The notes under the pieces: generated by a model
Seen by the model: only the letters and a program-made list of their open reading frames with translations
The model's database searches: none
What the model was told of the DNA's origin: nothing
Shown here: positions 24,410 through 36,986 of the stretch, piece by piece
Layout of the letters: every line of letters starts with the position of its first letter
How positions within the stretch are numbered: position 1 is the first letter of the stretch
Assembly: GCF_016808335.1 (NCBI RefSeq)
Contig: NC_053153.1
Location: forward strand, 21,649,033-21,713,032
Reading direction: 5' to 3'
DNA from: Panicum virgatum
Taxonomy: Eukaryota; Streptophyta; Magnoliopsida; Poales; Poaceae
Length of the DNA stretch: 64,000 nt
Position numbers and translations under genes: made by a program

Positions 24410-24728
24410 TTGGTTTCCTAGAATTCTAGGAAATCAACACTTTGACAGCTAATTATTATATTAAATAAAGGCAATTCACAAAACTAACTCCAGAACCCCT
24501 GCGCTAGGAACCCTGATGAATCTAATGAGACTTTTGACCGCATGATTAGATGATGGTTACTGTAGTATTACTGTAGCCAATCATCGATTAATTACCGTCA
24601 TTAGATTCGTCGCGAAAAGTTATACACATTTCTGAAGAGGTTTTGCAAATAGACTACATTCTTGACTTCATATATGATTCTTTTCTCGGCTTGCATTTTT
24701 TAGGATTCCTAGAAGGAACTAAACAAGG
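24410..24728. mobile_element. MITE, longer relative of the preceding copy
   Basis: The left end reads TTTGGTTTCCTAGAATTCTA; the right end in reverse reads CCTTGTTTAGTTCC. It shares the interior of the 190-base copy and adds about 130 bases, including TTACTGTAGTATTACTGTAG and CATTAGATTCGTCGCGAAAA. The terminal bases on the left appear to be missing. Confidence 0.5.
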
Positions 24729-24779
24729 CGAGCGTATCCGTGTAGCCGTAGCAAATTTCTGTTGTCCCAGATGTCACCC

Positions 24780-24939
24780 TGCTAATGGTTTGGGTTGGAA
24801 TGGGTTTAATGGATTGGATTTTGATATGAATTATGTTTGGGTGGATTCAAATAGGTTATATTATCTAATAGGGTGGGGTGGAGTGTGTTCTATGTAAATA
24901 TGGATTGGAGTGGATTGGTATGGGCTGAAATGAATTCTT
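24780..24939. other. TGG/ATTGGATTGG-rich low-complexity segment
   Basis: This is a run of GGGTTGGAATGG and GGATTGG-like units without coding meaning. A similar segment occurs at about 61,380-61,480, so it may be part of a dispersed repeat. Confidence 0.4.
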
Positions 24940-25068
24940 GATGCAAAACAGTATGATTATATATAAAAGTCGGTCCCATAAGAGCCGGACCTTAAAAATA
25001 AAACCTCACGTTCACATTCTAAAATTTTATCAAAATTGATTGAAATTTGTTGGTGATGGCTCAGTATG
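24940..25068. repeat. Diverged copy of a 146-bp tandem repeat, left of the nest
   Basis: This stretch contains the same ordered blocks as the array at 55,889-56,520: AAGAGCCGGACC, AATAAAACCTC, ATAAAATTTTATC-like, GAAATTTGTTGG and CTCAGTATG. It ends exactly at the GTATG target duplication of the outer retrotransposon. Confidence 0.75.
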
Positions 25069-25715
25069 TGTTGATGCAAAAATCAACATATTGGAATCCG
25101 AGGACAAGTGTTCGCCGAGTCACGGAAAGTCAACCAAGCGTGCCAGTCAATTTGACCTGAAATTGACAAGAGAGAAAACAAAGTCAAATTCGAGAGCGTA
25201 TCGGCTGGGATTCCGAATATCTCTTAGATGGGCGTATCGGCAAGCTTTGCCGATACTATAGACGACAAAAGGATATTGAAAAGACGAAGTCGCCGAAAAA
25301 GTGCAAAGGAATTGTAAAGTTGTGTTGTATTGGATGTGTATCAAGTTTTTCCGGTTCCTTACAACTGATATATATAGCCTAGCGCTATCAAGTCCTAGCC
25401 GATTACGACAAACATTACTTGACCCTAAAGAAAAGACTATCCAAAAGATAAACTACTTAAAATATTACAACCGAATCATCAAGATTCTCGTAGAGTCCGG
25501 ATCCTCTTCTCTTTCCTTGACTTCATCGGCAACTCTCCATCGGCCGAGCACCAGAGCTAGTGGACCAGCATCTTCACAGAATATTCTCCTGGCCCATCGG
25601 ACGGACTTCCATCGGCCGATTCCAACCCTGTGTATCTTTTGGTTTCTTCCAAATCGACCATCTTCCCTTCACAAGAATCAGCTTCCTTGACACGTGTCAA
25701 AAAACGGTGTCAACA
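25069..25715 (-). repeat. Outer element 3' LTR (left copy, internally deleted)
   Basis: This 647-base LTR lacks about 488 bases that the right copy has at roughly 54,966-55,453. The join falls at a short GAA-rich microhomology. The flanking segments align well with the right LTR. Confidence 0.92.
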
Positions 25716-25850
25716 CATGCCCCCCCCAGTTTTGGAGTAATAGATCTATTGCTCCGAAATTAATGTTAATCATTATTGCTAATGTTCAAATTTATCCTCA
25801 TCTCCCAATCAGACGGTGTATCGAATCCCCATTTTGCCCTCGAGCAAAGG

Positions 25851-25860
25851 TTATAAATAT
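25851..25860 (+). promoter_or_regulatory. Candidate TATA box of the antisense PMD gene
   Basis: TTATAAATAT lies about 140 bases upstream of the ATG at 25,999, on the strand opposite to the retrotransposon's own sense strand, just outside the left LTR. It suggests that the antisense gene had its own promoter. Confidence 0.5.
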
Positions 25861-28355
25861 CTCCGTCTTCCCTTCTGCTGGTACATTTCCTGTAGCACCT
25901 CTGTCTTCTCCCTTACTCAAGAACACATCTGACCTGCCGCCGCCATCGCAGCCTCCTAGGGTTTCAAGGACCCAAGTCCAAGAACCACTCTCCTGGTAAT
26001 GGCGTCCATCTCCGAGATTCCAGAGGTACGTCTCCTTTCTTCACCCACAGCATTTGCTTTTCATTCTCTTGCGTTCCTCATTTCCGCCTTTATTTTCAGA
26101 ATCTTAGGGGTAATATGATTATTCTGCTAGAGAATCAACCCAGCATGATCTGTTTAGGCCCCATGGGTAATCCAGACCCCACCAGTATCATCAATCTGGA
26201 GACCAATAGAATACCCCTTAAATCTTCCGATATGAACCAAGATTGTTCTCAGGTCTTTAGATCTTGGCCGAGCGTCACTCCCAGATGGAGGAATTGGTTC
26301 CGTAGGATAGCCAATTCTCAGAGAACCAATTGGGAACAATACGATATCAGCCAATGTCTGAACTTATCTTTATCGGAGATGATCAGAAATGAGCCGATGC
26401 TAATATCGGCTTCTCACTTTTGGTCTGACGCCATCAATGCGTTTATGTTCAATCATGGGCCAATGAAACCTACCCTGATAGATGTTGTGATGCTCACTGG
26501 CCTGAATATTTATGTTGCCGATAGACCTTTTCGGTTGCTAGAAAAAGCATCTTTCAAGATTGAAACTAAAAGCATTGGCGGATGGAAAGGAAATATCGGC
26601 AAGAATATGAAGACCGGATCAGTATCTGTCAGAGAGCACACTACCTTTCTCAACATGTGCCTTGAGAAATTCATCTTCTGTGGCAAAGCAGTTGGTCCAA
26701 CAAGCAATAATCTCAAGCTGGCAGAAAATCTGGCTACTGGCAATCCTGTCCCTCTCGGCAAACATCTTCTTGGGTCAGTTTACCACTTGCTTCATCAAGT
26801 ATCATCCAGACTCAGAAAGAACCAGTCGATCACCAACTTGGGAGGCCCCTGGTGGTTCATTCAGTTGTGGCTGCACATGTACATGCACAAAACTATGATA
26901 GTTGAATTGTCAGAGATAGAATTCCCATCAGAAAACTTCTCTGAAGAAGAAGAAACCGTTACTCGCCGATGCACATCATTCGGTGAAGCAGCTATCATGA
27001 TTGCCAATGATCCCAAGACCCTTGGCATTACTGATTTTTTCAAGTCCTTCTACAATGGTTTCCCAGAGATCTCCACTACTTGGTTTGCATACCAGGATGA
27101 AAAGGTCATATATGAAAACCCTTTCAAATTCCAGCTTGACTCGTGGAAAACTGATGAAGAAGCCACCAAGATTATGAAAGAGATAATCTCCCCAAGAATT
27201 CTGCCGGTCAACTTCACAGCTGGCAAAGATGTCCCCAGCTATGAGTTTTATAATCCATCAGTGACGGCCAGACAACTGGGATTTGGCCAAGTGCCACTTT
27301 TTTTCTTCGTTGGCAAAGTTCAGTTCAGAGGAGCTCTTGACAACGCTCTCTCTTATGGTCGACTAAAAGATTTGGAGCCTGATGTAAATATGACACTTCT
27401 AGCCGATTGGCAGATTGCACCTTTTGCCACTACTCCTTTCATCCAATGGTGGTCTGAATGGCAAGAGCATCTCTTTTGCAAATCGGCCAATCTATATTGC
27501 ATGGCTCTGGACAACAATTACCAATCAGGCGAGAATGAGGTACAAGTCAAATTACCTCCCACAACATTTCTTAACATTTTTCAATTGCAACCTTTGACTT
27601 TTACTCTTTGCAGGATGATAATCGGAATCCTCCAACAATCAGCAGGAGTGGGCAGCTGATCAACTACGCCTTGCCAGCCGATAAACCAAATATCGGCTAT
27701 GGTGCTCCAACTCTGATAGATGTGGCCACTGGGAGAAAACGCAAAGTATCTTACACCAAGGTGACAACTCGTAAGAAAAAGAAATCTCCAGGCCAATCTT
27801 CAGCAGCAACAACACTTTAAACAGATGTTCCAGTCAATCTTCCTTCTTCCTCTTCAGAAGATAAGAAAACTTGAATCTTTTATGACTTCACTTTATCTAA
27901 ATGCTGATCATACTTTCGCCTCACAATCAAGATACCCTTGAACACCAATCCGAAGAAGAAGAAAATCTTCAGAACACGCCTCCTCCTCCATCACCCATCA
28001 TTCAGGTATGATTCTGTTTACCCAGTAAGTATCTAAATTTTTTCATGATTCTAAATCTAGTATTATTTCCTTTTGGTTTCATCAGATACAACATTCACCT
28101 CCAACTCCCAGGAAATTCAGGGCGGACTCTCCATTGATACAGGTACGATTTCAGAACTTGCTCATGAACATATTCTGTATATTTCTGACAATCATCCTTC
28201 AGCTTGCCGACCATGCACTATCTGAATTACTTGGCCAGCCAAACACTGCAATCCCGAGCTCTTCATCGCAACCCTCATCCCTGCTGGCTCTAATCTAGAA
28301 GAAATACGCTTGAAGCAGGTAAACAACCTTTCTTTCTGTTGGCCGATCCCATCAC

Positions 28356-29725
28356 TGTCGGTGTCCTGACCCGGCGGGCCGGACCCAACTAGTGATGATG
28401 CTGCGTGTTCCTCGTCCCAAATGTTGATGCAAGAGGCAATACAGTAACGCACGGGTTTATCCTGGTTCCGGCCGTGAGGCCGTACGTCCAGCAAAGGGGT
28501 GTGCGAGAGCACTGTACTAGCACTGTACTATCTTGCACCGGGAGTGCCTGTAGTAGGGGGTACAAGCGAGGCGAGAGAGGGAGGGAAGCTCCCAAGTCTT
28601 CTGCTAGAGGAGGAGTTGATTAAGGCGAGTGCCAATATCGGGGCTCAGAAGAGCGTATGTGCTCTGTGAGTAGTACTGAGCGTTGTGTTCTACCGAATGG
28701 GCCGACCCCCTTAAGGGAAAGCCTGCCTCCTCCTTTTATAGACACAAGGAGGGACGGTGTACATGCACAGGGGATCGTGGAAGTCGTCGTCCTCTCCCCG
28801 AATCGCGGGGGTGCAGTGGTCGAGCACTGTGGGAAGTACACTGTGGGGGTATGGCGCCGGGCATGGCAGTCGTCCTGGGCATCGTCCTTGGTCTTGCAGA
28901 GATCATACCGGCATCCTGGCGGCTCCAGCAGGCGGTGTGGTCGTTGCTGTGGGGGTACCGTCCTCCAGGCGTGGCGTGGCGGCGTTCCGAGGGTCCTACA
29001 GGCCAGGGTCTTGTCCTGGTCAAGGCCGGAGCCGCTTCCGAGGGTCGTGCCCATGCCGTTCGAGGGCTCCGCGGAAGGGAAAGTACGAAGGAGGTATGGG
29101 AAGTTGGCAGTATTGTAGCTGGAGTAGTGCCGAGCACGTCTTGCACTGCGTCGCAGGTTCCCACAGTGTCGCCACAGTATCCGGAATGGCGGGGCAGTGA
29201 CCGGAGTTGGCGGACGAGACTTCGGTCACAGCCACTGTGGGGAATGGCGGCCTGACGCCGTCTGACACGGGCGCTGTGGAGGAGTGGTTGGCATTAATGC
29301 CTCCATACGACGGGCGGGTGAGCGGAAGGGCCGTTTGTCCTTTCCGTCGAGGGGTGGCCTCGAGCGAGGCGGAGATGTTCTGCTTTCTTGAGGGCAGGCT
29401 CGCTACCCTCGATCGAGGCGGAGACGATCTGCCTCCCCGAGGGTAGGCTCGCTACCCTCGAGCGAGGCGGAGGCGCGGGGCGCGGTCGAGGGCTTCGGCG
29501 GGGAGCCCTCGAGCGAGGCGGAGATCACCCCGCGGGTCCGAGGGGGGTACGGATGGGCCGTACTGCGTTCGTGGGCCGCGTGTTGGGCTTCTTTGAGTCC
29601 TTTCCTTTCTTCCAGATTGGAAGGAGGCTGTAGGCCTTCGTGGGCCCGGTTGCCAAACACGTGTTTGCGTTTTTAGGGCAATTTTAGTCCCCTGATTAGG
29701 GTGCCCCTAATTATGGTACCCGATA
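28356..29725 (-). repeat. Middle element 3' LTR (left copy)
   Basis: This 1,370-base LTR is GC-rich, with CTCGAGCGAGGCGGAG-type repeats at about 29,350-29,530. Many long open frames on both strands come from composition and are not genes. Confidence 0.92.
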
Positions 29726-30591
29726 GTAGCCCCCGAGCCTTTGGTCGAGTCAGGGGATTCGGCCAAAGGGTATTTCGGCAATTTTACCCCTAGGATGTAA
29801 TCGATCGGCGTTGCGCTCCCGCCAGGCGCATCCGGGTGCTGGCCTGGCGGACTCGACAACTCGTCGGTCGGGGTAGTGCGCCTGCGGAAAAAAGTACTCC
29901 GAGGCGCGCGCCCCTTCTTGTTTTGTTCTGGGGACGAGATGCGTCTGCGTGCTGAGCAGGTCAGGGTCGTGATGGCGCATGCTGCTCTGCAGCTGGTGCT
30001 ATTGCCGCCCTGTCCCGCGTTCAGGGTCTCAGCCCTACTTTCCCTGGTCGCCTTGCGACGCGCCGTTCGAGGGCAGTCGGCCAGCGCCGATGCTGCGCTG
30101 CTCAGCGTCCAGGGGCTCGGCTTTGCATTGTTTGGTCACATCTCGTCACGGTAACCGAGGGCATCTTTCACTCGTGGGGTGCCGCACCGTCACGGGCGGT
30201 CCAAGCCTTCCCCCTGCGACAGGCTTAAGGCTTGGCACCCGACGCCGCTATAAAATAGGGGTCGTGGGACTTCTTTTCCTCTCCAACTTCCCCGCTCTTA
30301 CTTCTAACTTCGTCTAAGTCTCGTAATGTGTCCCTTTGCCTTTCCCGGGCATCCCCCGGATGGGGTGGCCTGGTTTCTTTAGGCTCTGATGCTAGAAGAA
30401 TGCTTGCGAGCGGCGGGGGAGAGCTGGAGAGGGCGTGCTCACTGTCCCTCAGCTTCAGTGGGATTAGCAGAAGAACATTGGGCCTGTGGGGTCCTGCTTC
30501 TGCGATGTCCCTCAGCCTGAAGGGGTGTTGAGACGCCTGATCATGGCGTCAGCGCCAGGTTTGGTGGCCGTTCTTCGCATCGTCCCCCTGG
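29726..30591 (+). other. Middle element internal region with plus-strand TATA box
   Basis: GCTATAAAATAGG at about 30,247 is a good TATA box on the plus strand, followed by a pyrimidine-rich leader. The DNA downstream, interrupted at 30,591 by the inner element and resuming at 41,215, has open stretches but no recognised protein. It could have driven a small antisense transcript ending before about 41,520. Confidence 0.4.
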
Positions 30592-32017
30592 TGTTGACGC
30601 TCCTTAGTTCCCCAATTTGTATACCTCAAGTGCACGGATCGGGTAGCTTTTCCCTTAGAGTATCCCCCCAAGGTTTATCAATCCACGGAACCAAAGGTAC
30701 AAGAAACAATCTACTAACATAGAGAATACTTTGTGTTGAGATGGTGTAAAATGAATCTAATCTACTAAAATCGGCAAACACCGAAGGTAGCAAAAGAAAG
30801 TTAGAGATAACCAATCTAGATCACCTAGATCATGCATATGTTGTAGTTCAAAGCTAAATGTAGTGAAGCAAGATAGATGTGAATCTCAATGAAAAGCATC
30901 TTTAAACCAAAATCTCCAATCCAATCCTTCGATAACCCGTCTTACTGAAGCAACGCCCTATCACAACTCCCCCTTTTGGACTAAGCTACCCCGAAGCATG
31001 ATAAACAAGTCGAACCCCCTTTGGTAGTTCTGCCATGAACCTCCAGCTACCACGACTACAAGATCATGCTACGCGATCTACCTCGATAATAGATCTAGGA
31101 TGAAGCAAACCCAAAGAAAAGAACGAAATCGAAAGAGAGAACATGATCGCTAAAGATTCGGAATCACAGGTAACTTCACCATGAATGATTGTACATCACA
31201 AGATCACAACCGGGGCCCTACCTTGATCTTGATGATCCTAGCTCCAGAACTCCGACGTGGTCTTCCTTGCAAGGTTCCCATGTCGGCTAGGGAAACCCCT
31301 AGACAACTAGCACGATCGTCGGCTCTCCGAAAGGTGTTTCTCTATCTTTTCTGCTCCTTGGCGTTGTCTCCCGAATGACTTGATGCATGAGCCTCGGGGA
31401 GGGGGCTTTAAATAGCCCCAAGAAACCCTAGGTCGAAGGGGAGGCCGAGGTCCCCTGGAAAGGCCCTAGGCCGGCCGGCCTAATGGGCCCAGGCCGGCTG
31501 GCCTGGCCCATTCTTTCGCCGCTTCGCGTTCTCCTTTCTCCGCAAGTCTTCTGGAGTCTTCTGGAGTTTATCCCTTTCACGATTGCACCCCGTTGGACGT
31601 CGTTATCTTCGAGATATCTTCGTGGGAAAGGATAGGACGGAGAATCCTTCCTTAAATTTCTATTTGCTTTGCTTAGCCTCGAAGTATCTTGATTTCATCT
31701 TGTGGGCTTTGTCCTTTGGGCTTCATTGGAGGGTGGATGTGCATGAACGGGCTTCTAGTCATCATGGACTTTGGTCCTTTGTTTGGGCTTTGGCCTTCGT
31801 CTTCCTTCGTGTTACCGCGTGATCATGGGCCTCGCCATTTCATACTCCAAAATAGGCCAAAAACCTGCAAAAATGAAGTACCTCCAAAATATATGTGCAA
31901 ATGTGAAAACGACCAATAATTGGGCCGAGATTAGGATGGTTAGTGATTTTGATATTAAATTCATGCCATTATCAAAGTTAAATAGGGGATAAAATGGATA
32001 TTTAAGGAGCGCCAACA
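30592..32017 (-). repeat. Inner element 3' LTR (left copy)
   Basis: 1,426 bases. It carries the AGGCCGGCCGGCCTA palindrome block at about 31,466-31,505 that recurs inside the element. Compared with the right copy it has one, not two, copies of an ~82-base block near 30,775-30,860. Confidence 0.9.
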
Positions 32018-33850
32018 TTCCCCCCATGCTTAAACCTTGCTCGTCCTCGAGTAAGTCTTTGATAAAAAAATCAGTGTTGCCTTTCGGTGTCCAATCCCTG
32101 CACTTGATCATACACGAGAAAACACAATGCTCCCAAAATATTTTGCAGTTAATAGTTCAAGTTGTAACCAGCTTTTTCAATGTGAAGGTAGATACAAGTT
32201 AAATGCTTCCCCACAATTATTAAGCACATGCTCTCAAAATTAAACAAGTCTCAGAATTAAGAAAGTAAGTTCCATAAGTAATACTAAACTAAGATCAATA
32301 ATTTAAACCTCATTGCAATTTGCTCATGGAAACTCTTAGCTCATCTTGTCTCTCAATCTTGCTAGAACTTTCTCCTTTCTTTCTCTCATATGTATGTGTG
32401 AGGTTTTATCTGGAGCTCTGGAAAGGTTAGTCCTAACAAAAGATATTATAATCAAGATATTATCAAAACAAGAAATACTTCTTATGGGTTTACCGAGACT
32501 CGTCAAAAAGACCATTGGAAAATAATTTCCTTGTGGAGAGGGAGAGAATGGAACACACACTTTAGATGGTGGACATGTGCAAATGGCAACGGTTGATCCC
32601 AAGGCACAGCTGAAGTCCTTGTTATCGGATTGCACATGGTTGGAATAATTGAGTATAGAATAATCTTCAAAGTACCTGGAGTTTAATGAAGCTAAAGGAA
32701 CCGAGGAGCTTTTCATCATCATTCCTTTTTTTTCTTTCTTTTTGCTCCTCAGAACTATTGGCAACACAACGCACTTACTCCACCTCCCCCCATGCTTGAA
32801 CGTTTGCTTGTCCTCAAGCAATGAAGTGATGATAACCTGATGGAGTGAGTGCACAAAACTCGTATCAATTCTCTGGACTCAACTTTGGAATTCAAGGGGG
32901 CATCTCCTCATAAAATATTGAAGCCAACAGAGGAGGAGAAAGGCCAGGCCGGCCGGCCTAGGGGTGTTGGGCCGGCCGGCCTACTGCCTGTAGGCCTCCA
33001 CTTCTTCGGATTTTTCTGCTGCGAACTCTTTGATGCTTCCCAAGCTTATGTTTTACTGAAATTTGCTCTTGATTCCACCGTTTTGCCGTCGAAATAATAA
33101 TACAAACTCAATATATAGGTTGTGGTCAAGGAGGTGTTTCACAAAAAGATGTTTTTGGTTAAGGGTGGATATCCAGCGAGGTTTGTGATATTCCTGGTGT
33201 AGAAACTCACAATGCATGGATAGAATGTCTAGCAAAAGAGAGGTACCCAAAAATATGGAATGGTCAGCTTCTTAGTCATGTACCAAAGAAGATAAATCTT
33301 GAATTAATTCACCTGAAAATAAATCTTGCACTATGGTTTGTCATGATATATCATTTAGGCTTTTAGAAGGATAGAGCAATTGCAAAAGGTATCATTGACA
33401 AGGTTAGTTCAAAATTAAATCCAAATTAAATTTTCCTTGATAAGCTTAAGTAAGAGAGCAAGAATAAAAAGATATGGGTCTTAATTTATCATAACCTCCA
33501 CAAAAGAATTAGCCGGCATTTAATTAATTTTTCAGATCATGTTAGAGAGAGCATTAGTTTAATCTTGCATAAACCAAGCACAAGAAAGTAGACAAGGCAG
33601 CAACGATCATCATATTTTAACATGGTACAAACTTTCTATCATCATTACTAACCATAATATTAAAGCGTGGGTGATGCATTTATTTATCATGGTGATGAAA
33701 GCAAAAGAAAACAAAGTGCACACATGCTGAAAAATAAAACAAAAAATTGCTACGCACACACAAGCTTGCACACATGCTGAAAATAAATGAAAAGAAATAG
33801 AAAAATCCAAACCACACGTGCGAGTATTTTATTCATGGTCTTGTCGTCGA
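32018..33850 (-). other. Inner element 3' untranslated region with a second purine-tract-like copy
   Basis: No coding region is seen. The purine tract next to the LTR (plus CCCCCCATGCTTAAACC) has a near-copy about 765 bases inward (CCCCCCATGCTTGAACG near 32,786), each followed by a TCGTCCTCGAG/TTGTCCTCAAG-like stretch. Two GGCCGGCC palindromes lie at 32,944-32,990. Confidence 0.5.
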
Positions 33851-35507
33851 TCACTCTCCTTGATTGCCTCTTGCGTTATATCCTTGGTCATAATATTGTT
33901 GAAATGCTACTCCATCAAATTGTTCCGGTGGCGCTAGGCCTAGTAGTCCCATTTGATATGCAATTCCCGCGGTTCCATCTTCTAGTTGGCTTGTGTGCCT
34001 CCGGATGGCATCTATGTCTAACATGTTTCTTCTTGCATAGGCACCCATGATTCTCATTCTTTGTTCCGGTTGAGGGAGGTCAAAAAATTGTGCTCCAAAT
34101 GACGGGCTGGGCATCTCTCCTTGGTATGATGGGGTGGGTAGCCATAGTTGCTAAATGGTGGGGGTGCCGCCGTACCATGCCCCCATGCTTGATCTTGGTT
34201 TCCTTCCCATTGACTCGTCCATCCTTGCGGGTGTCCTTGTCCACTTGATGCACCTTGAAATTCATTCCTCCAATAAGCGGAACTTGGTGGTGGAAGCTTT
34301 ACCTCCAAATCTTCTTGTCGTGCCAATGCCGATGTTCCTTCAATCAACTTTCCTCTTTTTGTTTTCTTCACCTTTGCTCCAATGTTTTCAACTCGCCAAT
34401 CGGTCCTTCCTCTTGTGAATAATTTTAGCCTTTGATCGGGGAGGGAAATATCAGTCTCAGAAATAATGAATCCCTTCTTTTCATCCCCTCCGATATAATG
34501 GCCTTGCCTCAAATGTTCAATCCCTATATCCGTTCCCGGGACATAATATTTTTGGATCACCCCTAACTCCGGATTCATGGCTCGGGCTATTAGTGTGAGA
34601 TAACACTCCGAACCAACTTCTCCCGTTCCAGATGATGCTTCACAAACCCATCTATCAACCATGATGTAGGTGGGATAAATCTCTTGCTTTTTCACCAATG
34701 CTGCATACATCCAATTTAATTCTTGGTCGGTGACCTTTGATTCTCTCATCCTCCCGAGGATTCTTTTCTCACCCAAGAGTGGAATATTTGGAGGATCACA
34801 TTACTTATGTTCTTCCTTTGGCGATTGACATCTTTTGCTATCTTCGTCCAAAACTCATCGAGCTCTCCATCTTCAACTTCCACCATTTCACTTGCATTGC
34901 TTTTGAACCCGAGAAAACTCCCTATTGCTTCATAAGTGATGATTTTTTCTTCATTCTTGAGCCGAAATTTCAGACATGACACTTCTTCATCATCCACCAC
35001 CTCTGTTATTTTCTTTAGTGTCATGAAAATCTCCAAAGCCACTTCTTCTTGCATGTCTACCGTAACACCGTTGGAAAATAGTTTCCAACCGATGTTCTCC
35101 AAGAGCTTGTAGATGTCATGATGGAATCCCAACTTTTCCAATGCTTCATCATCGAAATCATAGTTTGCTCGCAGCCTTCCCTTCATGAACTTGAGCCTTT
35201 CTTCTTCTTCCTTTGACAAGATGGTAAACCCGTATTCGGATTTCTTGGGCTTGTATGGCGGTGGTGCGGATGACCTTGTCGAACGATGTGGAGGAGGTGG
35301 CGCGCCTTCGGTGAATCTCATGGAGGAACTTCTTGGGTCTCTCATCCCACCAAGGAGTAACATGTCGCTCCTCGGTGCGGGGTTGTCTACCTCCATGCCC
35401 CGCGGAGATTCAGCGACCGAGTGCCTCCGCGAAGAACTTTCTGATGCGTCGGATGTTGATGAACACGTCCTTCTCCTCCCGGTGACGAACTTCATGAAGC
35501 CACTCAT
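33851..35507 (-). pseudogene. Retroelement-associated ORF of unknown function (frameshifted)
   Basis: The protein starts MSGFMKFVTGRR with a serine- and proline-rich head, then a helical region (KEEEERLKFMKGRLRANYDF, IYKLLENIGWKLF, FLGFKSNASEMVEVEDGELD). It continues in a second frame (RMRESKVTDQELNWMYAAL, PTYIMVDRWVCEASSG, GIEHLRQGHYIGG) and in a third to 33,851. Frameshifts are needed near 34,765 and 34,110. It lies downstream of gag-protease, in sense, where Athila-like elements carry an extra or env-like ORF. I see no signal peptide or membrane helix, so an envelope role is not supported. Similar ORFs occur in cereal retrotransposons, but I cannot assign a named domain. Confidence 0.6.
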
Positions 35508-36986
35508 GGTGACTCTTTACTGCACACACTCAAAAACAAACACACCGGGGGTTTCTTGCCGGTGGGAGAACAATATATCGAAGAGTGGAGCAAACTAGGA
35601 TTTGTGGCGAATTTTCGGAGATTTTTGGAGTTGATTTTGGTGGACGAATTTTTTCATAGCTCTAGCTTAAGTTTCTGGGTGATGAACTTGAAGAACACGA
35701 ACAAGGAATTTAGTGAGGAGCATACCTGTGAAACGGAAGCACCAGAGGGAATAAAAAGAGGCCAGGCCGGCCGGCCTAGGGTCATGGGGCTGGCCGGCCT
35801 AGGGTGTTCCTGGCCCTCCTCGACTTCATCTTTCTCTGGTGACTTCCTGGTGCAATTCCTTGCCTCTGTCCAGTACATCTTTTATGCTTTGCACCATCCA
35901 AAACCCGTGCACCACTCCTTCCTTGTCTTTGTTGTCCACTTGCAATATTATTTCTTCACTTTGTGTCATTCACCTTGTCCCATACTTCATCATTCATCAC
36001 ATGGTGTCATCTTTGCTGAAAATTTCAAGTCCTTCCCATGCATGGCTGCTCCCTTCTTTGGATTATTTGCATGTGGTGGTAGGTAGAGAGCACAATCTCT
36101 TCCCGTGAACTCACTTTGATCAATATATGTTAATCAAGCACATAAACCTTCTCCAAATCATGCTTAGATGTTGAATCTTCCTCTAACTTCGAAATTTTAG
36201 AATTAACTCGAAGCATGCAATGAGCTTAAATAAATAATTAGAGTGGAATCAAAACATCTTTACATTTGTGAGTTGAAAAAAATATATTTTCCAACTACAT
36301 TAATTTTGGTTGCACCGGAACCGTTCACTTTCATGAATTGATAGCGAACAATCTCGAATTCAACCGTGGCTCTTGGGTTTAGGTTCTAATTTTGCCAAAA
36401 TGAGAGAGAAATTTTGAAAAAGGGAACAAATAAAGTTAGGAAAATTCTAGTCCTATGGTTATGAAACTGAAAATTCTCTCTATGTTTGCGCGAACCTACG
36501 CATCAAGAATTTAAATAATATACACAAAGCGCGGCTCTACTCATGTCTTTTTATCTCAACTTGGTCCGGCCATCATGGAGAGGACGGTCGCCAAAAATAG
36601 GTATGGAAATTAGGATGTGGCTTTCTCAAGAAGAGGCAAATAAATCACAGGATGGCTCATGTCATTGGTTTAAAAAAAGAGACAAAATCGAAATGACCGA
36701 GCGAATAAAATCCAAATCAAATTGTTCGACCGAACGACCAATTGTTCAAAAGTTTATCATGTTCTTGCGTCGCAAAATTCACGACTCACTTACCCAAACC
36801 TCTCGCGAGTTGTCCTCCTGACAGCTTATTCTTGACTCGACGAATGGGTTGAACTCCCGGCAGCTTTATTCTTGACTCGACGAACGGGTTGACTCCCGCA
36901 AAGCGCTTCGTTTATAGTTTATAGCTAGACTTTCTTCTTCTTCACTTCGGACCAACGCTCGGTGATGGCGCTGCAGTTTTGGGTAT

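Noticed and set aside
28620..29660. Several 100-190 residue open frames in the middle-element LTR, repeated at 49,099-49,977
   Set aside because: They lie inside both LTRs, occur on both strands, differ in frame between the two copies and show no domain; they are GC-rich LTR sequence.
33851..35507. Inner-element extra ORF as a retroviral envelope
   Set aside because: Its position fits an env-like ORF, but no signal peptide, membrane helix or cleavage site is visible; it is left as unknown.
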